Assembly (NCBI RefSeq): GCF_000283155.1
Contig: NW_004454171.1
Location: 13,872,028-13,936,027 of the forward strand
From: Ceratotherium simum simum
Taxonomy: Eukaryota > Chordata > Mammalia > Perissodactyla > Rhinocerotidae
Direction of reading: 5' to 3'
DNA length: 64,000 nt
Shown in pieces: positions 54,795 to 64,000 of the stretch. Below the pieces are notes generated by a model. That model was not told where the DNA came from, did not search any database, and saw only the letters and a program-made list of their open reading frames with translations. Both the position numbers and the translations under genes were made by a program. Numbering within the stretch: the first letter of the stretch is position 1; the number at the start of each line of letters is the position of its first letter.

Positions 54795-55900
54795 ATCCAA
54801 GGGAAGACAATCAGGGTGTTTTAGATACCAACAATCCTGTTGTCAGTGTACTATATTGTTATAAAATGGTCTGTCTTGTTGCATAAGGAAGCTGTCTCCT
54901 CTGTCTTCCATAGACACAGCATTCCCTAACACGGCATTTACTTATAATTCTTAAGGGAGGCATTTGGTCATCTGTTACTCTTGTCTTAGTTCCAATCACT
55001 ACAACTTTCTTCACAGGACTGATTTTTCATGCTCTTAATAATTTATAGTACACTTTTTTGGAACCTCCCTAACACATTCACAATGGTATTAAAAAACCCC
55101 AAAATATCAGGGACTGTAATAGGATGAGATATTCCTATAAAGGTCAGGTTCATACAGAGGAAAAGGGTATGGTTACTCCCCGCACAGGGTCTCATGCTTT
55201 TGTTGGAACACACTGGTTTCATATAGACATATAGGTAGTTCACTTAATAAATATTTGCTGAATGAAATAAAAAGCATTAACTTCATGGTGTTGGTTTGAA
55301 CTGGGGGAAATTTTTATTCTTCAACATGCAATTGGGTTAATTTCCACATTCAGGCTTTAAATACCTTAAAGTACCTTTTAATACCTTAAAGCATAAAAAT
55401 ATTTCTCATGACAGTGATTAATGCCCTTCATCTTTCTCCTTCAACAGTGATTCATTGGCACGCTAATGAGTGTTCGTCTGAAGGCTGTTTTACTTCTCCT
55501 CTGTAAACTGATATGATATTAACTCCTAGATTCGGGGACTAGTAGTGCCCTTTCTAAGCTGTGATGTCTCAATTCCTCCCTAGTTCTGTCTTCAGTGGTA
55601 AATCATGGCTCCATCATCACTTTGAGCCAGTTACTTAAACACTCAGAGCATTAAAGAACCAGTCAGGTCTGACACGGTTATGCCTCAAGATAAGTAAGAT
55701 ATTGGAGGGTAACGGATGCTCTGTAAGCTGTCGGAACCTGCTGGAGGACTTCACAGATGCCGACTCCGAGAACTGGGCTATGGGACACAGAAAGAGCCTG
55801 ATACAACTTGCTTTTGGGGGCATTAGTCATGAAACCAGACGCCTGTTTATATATATATATATAAACTATTTTACGTGAATATCATTAAAGTACTTTAAAA
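54795..55900. other. Unassigned stretch with a short (TA)n
   Basis: No gene. A weak MIR-like piece near 55610-55650 ('gagccagttacttaaacact') and a (TA)n tract at 55848-55864. Confidence 0.4.
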
Positions 55901-55911
55901 ATGATACCTTG

Positions 55912-56144
55912 GGCTGGCCCCATGGTGTAGTGGTTAAGTGCATGTGCTCCGCTGCTGGTGGCCCGGCTTGGGATCCCGGGCGTGCACCGACGCACCACTT
56001 GTCAGGCCATGCTGTGGCTGCGTCCCACATAAAGTGGAGGAAGATCAGCATGGATGTTAGCTCAGGGCCAGTTTTCCCCAGCAAAAAGAGGAGGGTTGCC
56101 ATGGATGTTAGCTCAGGGCTGATCTTCCTCACCAAAAAAAAAAA
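55912..56144 (+). mobile_element. ERE SINE, plus strand, two tail modules
   Basis: 'ggctggccccatggtgtag' head, 'tgggatcccgggcgtgcacc', two tail modules and A tail. Imperfect duplication 'gataccttg' / 'gacaccttg'. Confidence 0.92.
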
Positions 56145-56229
56145 AGACACCTTGACATCATGTCCCATATCCAATTGATATGGATTAACTTCTGTTGGTT
56201 TTACCTCCAGTTTCTGGAATCGTCCCATT

Positions 56230-56875
56230 TCTCTCCCTCTCTACCCTACCCCTCCTGTCTTGGTTTTATTCTCTCTCACGTGAATTGCTTCAATAGCATC
56301 TGACCTTGTTTACCTCTCTCTGCTCTGATTCCTTCCCTTTCACAACCCCACAGTGTGATATTTTAAAATATCCATCTCACGACCCTCTACATCACTGGCT
56401 TCCTGTTACCGTAATGTTGAGGATGCGGGGCAGCAACCCATCCAACTAATCCCGGCGCCCCCTTCCCTCTCCAGCCTCATCCTGCCGGCCTCATGCTCCT
56501 GTGCCCTGTGCTCCCCCACGCTGTCTTCTTGGGGGGCCCCTTACCATCCACACTCTGCCTATCGCAGCGCCTTTACAGAGTGGCCTCTCTCCTTGTAGTA
56601 CTGTTCCTGTCTCTCCTCTCCCCATGCGCCTGGCCATCCATATCTCAGCTCAGGGGCCACTTCCTCTGGGAAGCTCTCCTTGACTAAGTCAGCGTCCTAT
56701 ATCTTTAGAAGGTGCAACTTTACATTTATTTTGCGTGATTACAGATTAATGTGTATCTTGTCCTTTAGAAGTTATGGGGATCATGTCTTTTGTTTATTTC
56801 TTTTCGACAGTATCCTCAGTGCCTAGCCAGAGGCTGGCATATAGGAGCGGTTTAAGAAATATTTGTTGAATGAAG
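56230..56875 (+). mobile_element. LINE-2 3' part, about 650 bp
   Basis: L2 ORF2 C-terminal coding and 3' UTR in order: 'tcacgaccctctacatcact', 'ggccatccatatctcagctc', 'ggggccacttcctctgggaa', 'gctctccttgactaagtcag', ending 'aatatttgttgaatgaa'. Its frames are relics of L2. Confidence 0.8.
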
Positions 56876-56879
56876 TGTG

Positions 56880-58180
56880 CAAAGTCTTAAAAGTAGGTGT
56901 GCATTTTGTGCAATTGTGTTAGAACAAAACTTGGTGAATTCTAAGTGCTCTTGAAACATTCTCCCGTTCCAGCAGCAGGCTGTGGTGTGAAGGGTGCTGT
57001 ACCAGCTGCTGGAAGCCCTGAGAAAACCAGGACCTCTCCAGCTGCCTTGCCTGCCTCCAAGGCCTGATGAAGAGATGTACATGAAGCGCTTCATAAGCTA
57101 GAATGTTCTTTAGAAATGCAAGATATTATTATGGGTCAGATTCAAGAGCTGAATCACTCTGGCTGACTTGAAGATGTTCTCATGGATTATACTGAAAATT
57201 ATTCTATATTGTCTTGTGTGAGTAGAAAAGCATTGTGAGATCTTTGGACCAGTGTCTCTTTTTGGTGAGAACCAGAAATAGAACAAGTTCCCGAAATCAG
57301 AGATATGCAAGATGATGTCCCCATGATAACTCACTGTTGTGTCTTGAAATGCAGTTTACTTCTTTCTGCAGAAGCAGCCTCTGGCTCTGCTGTCTGGGGG
57401 CAGGACATGGAGGGGCCCCGTTCCAGCAGCCATGCTGTGGGGCTCAGCACCCTACTTCCAGGGCGATGATCCCTGAGCTGGGCCACCAGGGCCACAGGGA
57501 CCGCTGAAGGCTGTTCCCACAAAGAGAAAGCAGCGAGGCCAGGTTTGGAGAAGCTAGAGATCAACCCTTGTGTGGGGTGGAGGGACAACCGGGGGTCGAG
57601 GAAGGAGGAACAGAAGACAAGACAGACACAACCAGATGCCCTCGCCTCAGGTAAAGTTTGATTCTCCAGTTGTTGCATTTAATAACAGTGACATTTTAAT
57701 GATGGAGGAGAGGGTGGGGGGCCTGGGTGGGTGACTGAGTTCTCCGGTTTACTGCTGCCATTGTGGGTTCTGGGCTATTTTCTGCAAGGCTGCCTGAATA
57801 CAAAGCCTGCACCAGGGATGATGTCAGAAACAATTAAAGTAATAAGAAATAAGGCTTTTATAGCAAAGGGGTGGAGGTGGGGCGGAGGTGGAAGACGATC
57901 CCATTTCTTGGTCCACATGATGCCCTGGGAATCATCCATTTAGGAGTTGGGTAGGGAAGCCCTTTTCCTGGAACACTGCTTTCCTAGTATTTGTGTTGCT
58001 CTCCAGGTTCCTTGGAACATAGGGAGCCCCTGCCCTGGCTTCTGGCCACTGAACTTTAAATCCAGGCAAGTCAAATATAATTAAGACATCAAAGGGCCCT
58101 GTGGATAAATAAATAGTGTAAGGACTATGACCAAGAGAGCGTGCAGTTTTCCTTGACACAGTCACACAGATACTAAGAAC
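56880..58180. other. Unassigned single-copy stretch
   Basis: No repeat recognised. The 115-residue minus frame (57331-57678) has no known domain. Confidence 0.4.
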
Positions 58181-58779
58181 GCAACCTAACCAAGATGAAA
58201 TGTCTGTGAGTGACGGGCACCAGGCTCACTGAACTGCCTTCTGTGATCCCTTTCCATGTCAGCCCCTGACCTGGGTACTTCAGTCAAGTATTTAACTTCT
58301 CCCAGTTTCCACCCAGCTGGTTTCCCCAAATGAGACAATGCATTGCGTCTCTGGAAAAGTGTTTCAATATTCTCTTAAGAAAGTGTAAGCATTTTTACAA
58401 GGATTGTTCCTGGTGTGGAATGTGACAGTGATTATGTGTCAATGCAGGACCAAAGAACATTCTACCCAGTGGCTATTCATTCTGAGGAGAAAAATATCCA
58501 CCCTAGACTGCTGCATTGGCCCCCTGGCCTTGGTTCATTTATCTCTGGGCTCTCCCTTCACCCTCCCCCGACGGCTGCAGCCAGCAGGATCATGGTTCCG
58601 CTATCTTTGAAGAAAGAGGAACAGACTGAGAGGGTGAAATTCAACAGTTCTGAGGTTAGAACCCAGGTAGACCCGTCAAAGAACTGTCTCCATATATATG
58701 ATTAGTTGAGAAGGAGATGTGAGAAAGATTGTGAATACCAAGGCTTCTTAATAAACTTTTGAAATTTAAAAAAAAAAAA
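58181..58779 (+). other. Candidate retrotransposed transcript 3' end
   Basis: Single-copy sequence that ends with AATAAA at 58750-58755 and an A12 run at 58768-58779, 12 bases later, as in a reverse-transcribed mRNA or an unrecognised SINE/LINE. The 96-residue plus frame at 58415-58705 is not a protein I know. No target duplication was found, so it may equally be chance. Confidence 0.3.
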
Positions 58780-59000
58780 CTATTTGCAAGACATTTTTTG
58801 AGGAATTAAACTATTGTTATATATTTGTTTTTTTTAGGTGGGAATTTATACTTTAATATATCATTTCACAAATTCTGAGAACAAACCTGTTTTCATATAT
58901 TTGGCCTAAATACGAATGGGCCAGTGGTAGAACAGAAGGCATCTAAAGAGGAGAAGGCAGTGTCAGGGAGAAAAACACTCTCTCTATGCTGTTTAGTTTA

Positions 59001-59439
59001 TGCTTGGGGGCCTGCAAATTAAATGGACACAAGATAGATTAGCAAGAGAAAAAAAATGACCACTTAGGCATTGGAGTTCACAAAGAAATGTGACTCAAGG
59101 AGGTGGTTAGATTTGGGGACATTTAGGCCATCCTAATAGGGAATGGGGACCTTCTGGAAGAATGAATGACTTTTTGGAAAGATAAAGGGGACCTTAGTAG
59201 AATAGTTGGGAGATGGGAAATAAGATAGTTTTGTGACAATGTCTGTTTGGGTGCGGTGCTTCTGTCTCCTAGAAGAGATTAGAGTTGCTCTCTGGAAAGG
59301 GATTTACGACAATTAAATTCTTTAGGGAGGCTCTGCTTTTAGGCAGATAAGGGGTTTTAGTAACTCAAATACCTTCAGCTCAAAGTAATTCTTATGTCAA
59401 AGTGGTGTATTTTGGGGTGGCATACCCTGTTTCCCTTCA
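59001..59439 (-). mobile_element. Solo LTR, MER21-like (family A), minus strand
   Basis: Minus strand starts 'tgaagggaaacagggtatgc' and ends 'tttgcaggcccccaagca'. Family shared with 2948, 4243 and 62209, and the most diverged of the minus-strand copies. Confidence 0.7.
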
Positions 59440-59454
59440 TTAATATCCCAAGTC

Positions 59455-59845
59455 CTAATACTAAAGACTCCGTTCAAAACTCTCCAGTGGCTTCTCATTG
59501 GGCTTTGCATAATCCACTTCTTTACCATGGCCCCTCTCCTCTAACCTGACCCCCACCTAATGGTGCTCCTCAGATGGGCCAGGGGGCTCCTGCCTCTGGA
59601 CGGCAGTGCTTGCTGTGTCCTCTGCCACTGGGACCACTCCTCCGCGGAGCTTCCCTTCCCCAGCGCCCTGCCTAAAGATCCCATTCCCGTCTTGCCACCT
59701 TCTTAGCACCTCTCTCATCTGATGGATGGTTACCTGCTTGCGTGCACTGGCATGCAAGTTCCCTGAGAAAAAGGGCTTTGTTCCTTCACTTCTCTGGCCC
59801 CGCTTGGCACATAGCAGGCACTCCATCAATTGTGAGCAGGGCACA
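59455..59845 (+). mobile_element. LINE-2 3' part
   Basis: 'aaactctccagtggcttctc', 'tggcccctctcctctaacct', 'agttccctgagaaaaagggc', 'cttggcacatagcaggcact'. Orderly L2 3' sequence directly after an LTR. Confidence 0.7.
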
Positions 59846-59904
59846 CTCACTGCTGGCCCTCTGGAGCTTACTGTTGTGAGGAGAGCTGACAGGGAAAAAT
59901 ACCT

Positions 59905-60012
59905 TACCTACGGCCCAGTACCTGCCGGGCGGGGCAGTGGCCGTGCTGGAGCAGGTGCCCGGAGGAGCAGGAACCCTGGCCAGCGCACAGCTCCGCGAGA
60001 CTGCGGTGGGGG
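59905..60012 (+). other. Small GC-rich, CpG-bearing patch
   Basis: About 110 bp with 'ctgccgggcggggcagtggc' and several CpGs. Too short for a CpG island by the usual 200-bp rule. Open frames here have no known domain. Confidence 0.45.
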
Positions 60013-60079
60013 TAGAAGGAACACATCTTGGTTCTTCCCATCTCTCCATCTGTTCAAATGTACCAGGTTTCTAGAACTA

Positions 60080-60385
60080 GGCTGAGTAGAAGAGTTGAAA
60101 TACTGTTCCCTATGGAAGACACTTGGTCTGAATGTTTTGTCCGCTTTGAGTTAATTCCCTGAAGATTCAAGTATCATCATTTTATCAATTTAAAAAGGAA
60201 TTTCTTGTTGACATACTATTTACCTTGAACTCCTGGTGGTTTATCTGAGTGATGATGATGGTGATGTTAGCAGTTGGGGGCTATGGTGGGCTGTAACCGC
60301 CTGCACTGATATCTCTCTTCTTTCTAGGTAGCATCCCTTCTCCTTCAGCAAACTCCTCTGTTACTCTGTGGGGTACACAAACTAA
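60080..60385. other. Unassigned stretch
   Basis: Nothing recognised. Confidence 0.5.
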
Positions 60386-60391
60386 TAAATT

Positions 60392-60597
60392 ATTATTTAT
60401 TTATTTATTTTTTTGGTGAGGAAGATTGGCCCTGAGCTAACATCTGTTGCCAATCTTCCTCTATTTTGTATGTGGGATGCCGCCACAGCATGGCTTGATG
60501 AGCAGTATGTATGTCCGTGCCCGGGATCTGAACTCGCGAACCCTGGGCTGCCAAAGTAGAGCAAGCAAACTTAACCATTATGCCACCGGGCTGGCCC
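60392..60597 (-). mobile_element. ERE SINE, minus strand, short-tail subtype
   Basis: T-rich tail, one tail module ('ggccctgagctaacatctgt'), 'tatgtgggatgccgccacag', 'gcccgggatctgaactcgcg', head 'ccaccgggctggccc'. Flanks 'aataaattatt' / 'aataaatattt'. Confidence 0.92.
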
Positions 60598-60599
60598 AA

Positions 60600-61055
60600 T
60601 AAATATTTCTTAAGCCGGTCTCAGTTGGGATTCTGTCACTTGTGAATGACAGATGAGTTCAGGGCCTATGTTATGTTGACAATGGGTTCACACATTGATT
60701 GAATTAAGATAGCTTTTTCTAACATTTATCTATGGCATTTTACACAGAGTAGGTGCTCAAAAAATTACGTGACTTGATATCTTTAACACACAAACACACA
60801 CAAAGAGAACAGCAAAGTATATTCTGAGAAAAGCTGCAATCTTGGATGAGTGTTCATTGGGAGTGTTTTACTTCCTAACGTGGTACTGCTATGAAAATCC
60901 AGTGATGGCAGGGTATGTATTCCCGGAAGAACTGTTTCTCATTTTATATTGGCTAAGGCTATACTTCAGTCACTTGCAAATAATTTTCTTACAAAAAAGA
61001 CACGAAGATACAATCTCAAAAATGAATTCCCAGAGTGGAGGAGATGATACAGTTT
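60600..61055. other. Unassigned stretch
   Basis: Nothing recognised apart from a short (CA)-rich piece near 60790. Confidence 0.5.
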
Positions 61056-61059
61056 GATG

Positions 61060-61255
61060 GGCGTAGCAGTAACAATAATTACAGCACAACATTGACGATG
61101 CAAAGCTGTTTTAACTGCTTTATATAATCATTTCACTGTGTCTTCACAATAAGTGTTATGTAGAAATGATCCCTCCCATTTTACAGAAGGGGAAACAGAG
61201 GTTTAGAGAGATTGTGTAATTTAAAGGAAAATTGGAGCAAGAACCTAGAGAATAG
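61060..61255 (-). mobile_element. MIR SINE, minus strand
   Basis: 'aagctgttttaactgcttta', 'cccattttacagaaggggaa', 'acagaggtttagagagattg' is the MIR core in reverse. Confidence 0.75.
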
Positions 61256-61259
61256 CCTG

Positions 61260-62208
61260 GAATTCCTGCTGGACTGCCTTAGGAGTTGTCCCTATTGCTG
61301 AGGGAAGATCATTAACCTCCCAGGGCCGTCTCTGCAGATTTGGGATTATTTTGCCATCTCATAGGGAGACTAAACTGGTTTAAGGAGATTTATAATTGTT
61401 TTCAAACATTCTAGGCTCAAAGTGCCTGTGCAGAAAGTCAGGAGCCCCTGATTCTTTCCAGCTCCACGTGGCAGAAACAGCTTTCCAAACCTGAATCCAA
61501 AACACTTCATATATAGGGCGGAGCTGTTCACGTCAGGGATCTCCTCGTTGTGGAAACCTGGTGAAGAGTTCTTGGGTAATGAAGTGATTGCTTAGCCTGT
61601 AAAGAGCCGTTTAACTAGAGCCGTGTGCCCTTCTGCTGGAAGGAACACAGGAGCAGGCACACCCTGCCCTTGACATCACGGAGAAAGCAGCTCCAGACCT
61701 AAAGCTTGGCAAACAGACCTGCAAGCCGTAGAGATCTCTCTTTTAAGACCAATTGCTCTTGAATGCACTGGAGCTGCGTCCAAAGCCTTTGGGGATGTGG
61801 CAGCCAGGTTGGTGGCCATGAAAAGGCACTGGGGCAGGGCCAGTGGGTGGCATCACTCATGGCTGCCAGGCCTGGCCACATGTTAGGATTGAGCCCACTG
61901 TGGACATTCCCTCTGTCTCGTTACTTGCCAAAGCTGCCCCTTGAATTGAAAACCTGCTCTAACAGCTCCTTGGAAGAGGAGGAGGGGAGAGATGGAGGGA
62001 AGAGGTGCAGGGCAGGACAGGGGCAGAGGCAGGAAGGGGACGGCCTGGCTGGAGCATCCCCTGCATAGCTTCCTGCTTAATTTTGACATCTGATACCCTG
62101 GGCCTACCAAATCATCCTTCCTTCTTATTGCCACTCTTGTTTTTCCTCTCTCCTCCTTACCACATAGAAATACTTGATTGGGAAACATAGAATTATAAAA
62201 CTGCCCAT
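61260..62208. other. Unassigned single-copy stretch
   Basis: No repeat or gene recognised. The 118-residue minus frame (61883-62239) crosses into an LTR and is not a gene. Confidence 0.45.
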
Positions 62209-63043
62209 TGTAGGGGAGGAAAAGTAATTTTCCCTCCACGCTTCTGAGTTCTTGGCTGAGACCCCCAGGAATAGAAGACAGATTAACAAGAGAAAAACAA
62301 ACAGAAGTTTGTTAACATGTAGACCTCATGTATACATGGGAGACACTCAGGGAAAGATGAGTAACTCCCAGAAGTGACTTAGAATTCAGACTTAAATATC
62401 ATCTTAATAAGGAAAGGGGAGGGGCCGGTGCTGTGGCCTAGTGGGTAAGTTCAGTGTGCTCCACTTGGGCAGCCTGGGTTCAGATCCTGGCCGGGGACCT
62501 ACACCACTTGCTGATGGCCATGCTGTGGGGGCGACCCACATACAAAATAGAGGAAGATTGGCACAGATGTTAGCTCAGGGCAAATCTTCCTCAAGCAAAA
62601 AGAAAAAAAGAGGAAGATTGGCAGCAGATGTTAGCTCAGGGCGAATCTTCTTCAACAACAACAACAACAACAAAATAAATAAATAAGGAAAGGGGAGAGG
62701 GGACCTAGGTCTCTTAAGGGAGAGTAAGTGATTTTTAGGAAAAATGGATGGGCCCTCAGAAGAACAGACGGGAGGTATGATAGTTTGTGACAAAGTTCAT
62801 CTGGGTGTGGTGTTGACTTCTAGGCTCCTCTCCTGTAGCAAGAGTCCATCTCCTCTGGTTGAGGCAACTCGCGGGGAGGGCATCTATAGCTGAATTCCTT
62901 CTGGAGGATCTGTCTTAAGGCAGATGGGGAGAGATCAGAGAAAGCCTCTCACTGTGTTTGCTGTTTTTCAAGTGCCTACAGCTCAAAATAACCAACATAC
63001 CAAAGTGGCATTTTTGTGGGGTGGCATGTCCTGAGCTCCTACA
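62209..63043 (-). mobile_element. LTR, MER21-like (family A), minus strand, with a nested ERE
   Basis: Ends TGTAGGGG and CTCCTACA (TG..CA; TGTAGG/CCTACA inverted). Without the inserted ERE and its extra duplication it is about 560 bp, like the copy at 4243-4794, to which it stays close along its whole length. A further 35 bp at 63044-63079 ('tattttggggtgacatattc') looks like the beginning of yet another copy in the same direction. Confidence 0.8.
62422..62681 (+). mobile_element. ERE SINE nested in the LTR, two tail modules
   Basis: Head 'gggccggtgctgtggcctag', 'gggttcagatcctggcc', two tail modules, (AAC)n/(AAAT)n end. Perfect 16-bp duplication 'aataaggaaaggggag' (62406-62421, 62682-62697), so the LTR was already there. 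Confidence 0.96.
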
Positions 63044-63079
63044 GTAATATTTTGGGGTGACATATTCTGCTACCCTTCA

Positions 63080-63732
63080 CCATTGAAAATATGATCAGTG
63101 GAGCTGTTTATGCCAATGGATCTACCCGAACCAGTTGTATAACGGAGAAAAGCTCACTCACATATTTTTGCCTCTGATTTCTGTGTCCTTTGGTCTGAGT
63201 GGAGACTGAATGTGTATCTTGGAAAGGACGGACTTGTGAAAGCGAATGCAACACGTTTGCGTCGATTTTAGGAAACGCTCATTTCTTTTCAAAGATGTCA
63301 GCTGTGATTTTTTTTAAAAAGCCGACATTATACAGTATTCCACAATGTTGAGAGAAAATATTAAGAGGGAGGCTGCTGATGGGGCATGTTTATTACGTGC
63401 AGGGAGCATTACTTCCCAGGGGACGCTGAATTGCTCTGGAGAAAAGGTCCCACCTTTAACCTCACTTTACGTCATGGGCTTACCTTGGGCCCAGTCAGAG
63501 GGGACAGAGCTATGACTCTGTAACAGCTGCTCCTAGTGGAAAAGAGGGAACCAGGCATTCAGCCCCACACCGACCTCACATAGCAGATCACAGAACACGG
63601 GTCCAGCTAGATTTGCGTTATAAGGTGAATGCCAGATAAATGAGTTACTCATCAGAAAATTCAAGTTTTTTTTTTTCTCTGCCTTACAACTTCGAAGGTC
63701 CTCATAGTAGTGAATCCATAAATGCCATATGG
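63080..63732. other. Unassigned single-copy stretch
   Basis: Nothing recognised. Confidence 0.5.
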
Positions 63733-63997
63733 ACTTTTTTTTTCTTGCAGGAGAAGATTCGCCCTAAGCTAACATCTGTTGCCAATCTTCCTCCTTTTTT
63801 TCTTCCTTTCCACCCCTGCCAAAGCCCAAGTGCATAGTTGTGTATAGTTGTAACTTCTTCTGGTTCTTCGAGGTGAGTCGCTGCCACAGCATGGCTACTG
63901 GTGGATGGGTGGTGTGGTTCCACAACTGGGAACTAAAACTGGGCCGCCAAAGTGAAGCGCTCTGAACTTTAACCTCTAGGGCATCAGGGCTGGCTCC
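63733..63997 (-). mobile_element. ERE SINE, minus strand, at the window edge
   Basis: T-rich tail, one tail module ('cgccctaagctaacatctgt'), the body with 'gccaaagcccaagtgcatag' and head 'gggctggctc'. The final 'ccat' may be the start of the right-hand target duplication ('ccatatggac' precedes the element). Confidence 0.85.
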
Positions 63998-64000
63998 CAT

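Noticed and set aside
59905..60012. CpG island promoter
   Set aside because: Only about 110 bp long with a modest CpG count and no supporting first-exon structure.

Overview
This is nuclear DNA from a mammal, almost certainly a perissodactyl and most likely an equid. The diagnostic signal is sixteen copies of the ERE family, a tRNA-derived SINE of horses and their relatives (GGCCGGCC-type head, a GGTTCGGATCC-like B box, a 'gatgttagctcaggg' tail), several with clear target-site duplications. Horse, donkey and zebra, or even rhino and tapir, cannot be told apart from this window. Ancient mammalian repeats (MIR, L2, MER5, MER2, MLT1) and long A+T-rich single-copy stretches fit the same reading. 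A run of 530 Ns (27112-27641) marks a gap in a draft assembly.

I found no host protein-coding gene, no RNA gene and no CRISPR array or other prokaryotic system. Every open frame I examined either falls inside a repeat, crosses the N gap, or sits in single-copy sequence with no recognisable domain. Exons of a spliced gene could still be hidden in the single-copy parts, because short exons cannot be excluded by eye. Family names below were assigned from memory of consensus sequences and not by a search.

Layout. 1-2040: two L1 5' ends on the minus strand, back to back, one with a recognisable ORF1 coiled-coil remnant. 2040-10000: scattered EREs, three LTRs of two families, MIR and L2 pieces. 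10030-13650: nested MIR, ERVL-type LTR and MER2, then an ERV LTR followed by a primer-binding-site-like sequence. 14250-18820: L1 3' material, a 2.3 kb decayed L1 ORF2 (minus) with an ERE inside it, an LTR piece and an L1/HAL1 5' piece. 18890-27100: LTRs (MLT1 and relatives), L2, and a long L1ME 3' UTR. 27640-35000: MIR, an L2 with a reverse-transcriptase remnant, an MLT1 inside a MIR, and another L1ME piece. 35900-36520, 42030-43060 and 47464-47959: three plus-strand L1 3' ends, the first and last young looking. 38870-39880: MER5 with a (TG)n tract, a 23-bp tandem repeat and an LTR. 41230-41860: two EREs placed in succession at the same target. 51860-52200: a long GA tract followed by a CT tract. 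52210-54550: three LTR-like elements and a mariner transposase fossil. 56230-60130: L2, a possible retrotransposed 3' end, an LTR, another L2 and a small GC-rich patch. 60390-64000: EREs, and an LTR that carries a nested ERE.

The elements do not work together. The window is a stratified record of insertions: MIR, L2, MER2, MER5 and mariner are oldest, then L1M and MaLR/ERVL LTRs, then equid-era LTRs, L1 3' ends and EREs. The best leads are the mariner fossil (53405-53770), the variable ERE tail modules, the L1-borne microsatellite, and a few single-copy stretches with promoter-, exon- or retrocopy-like features.
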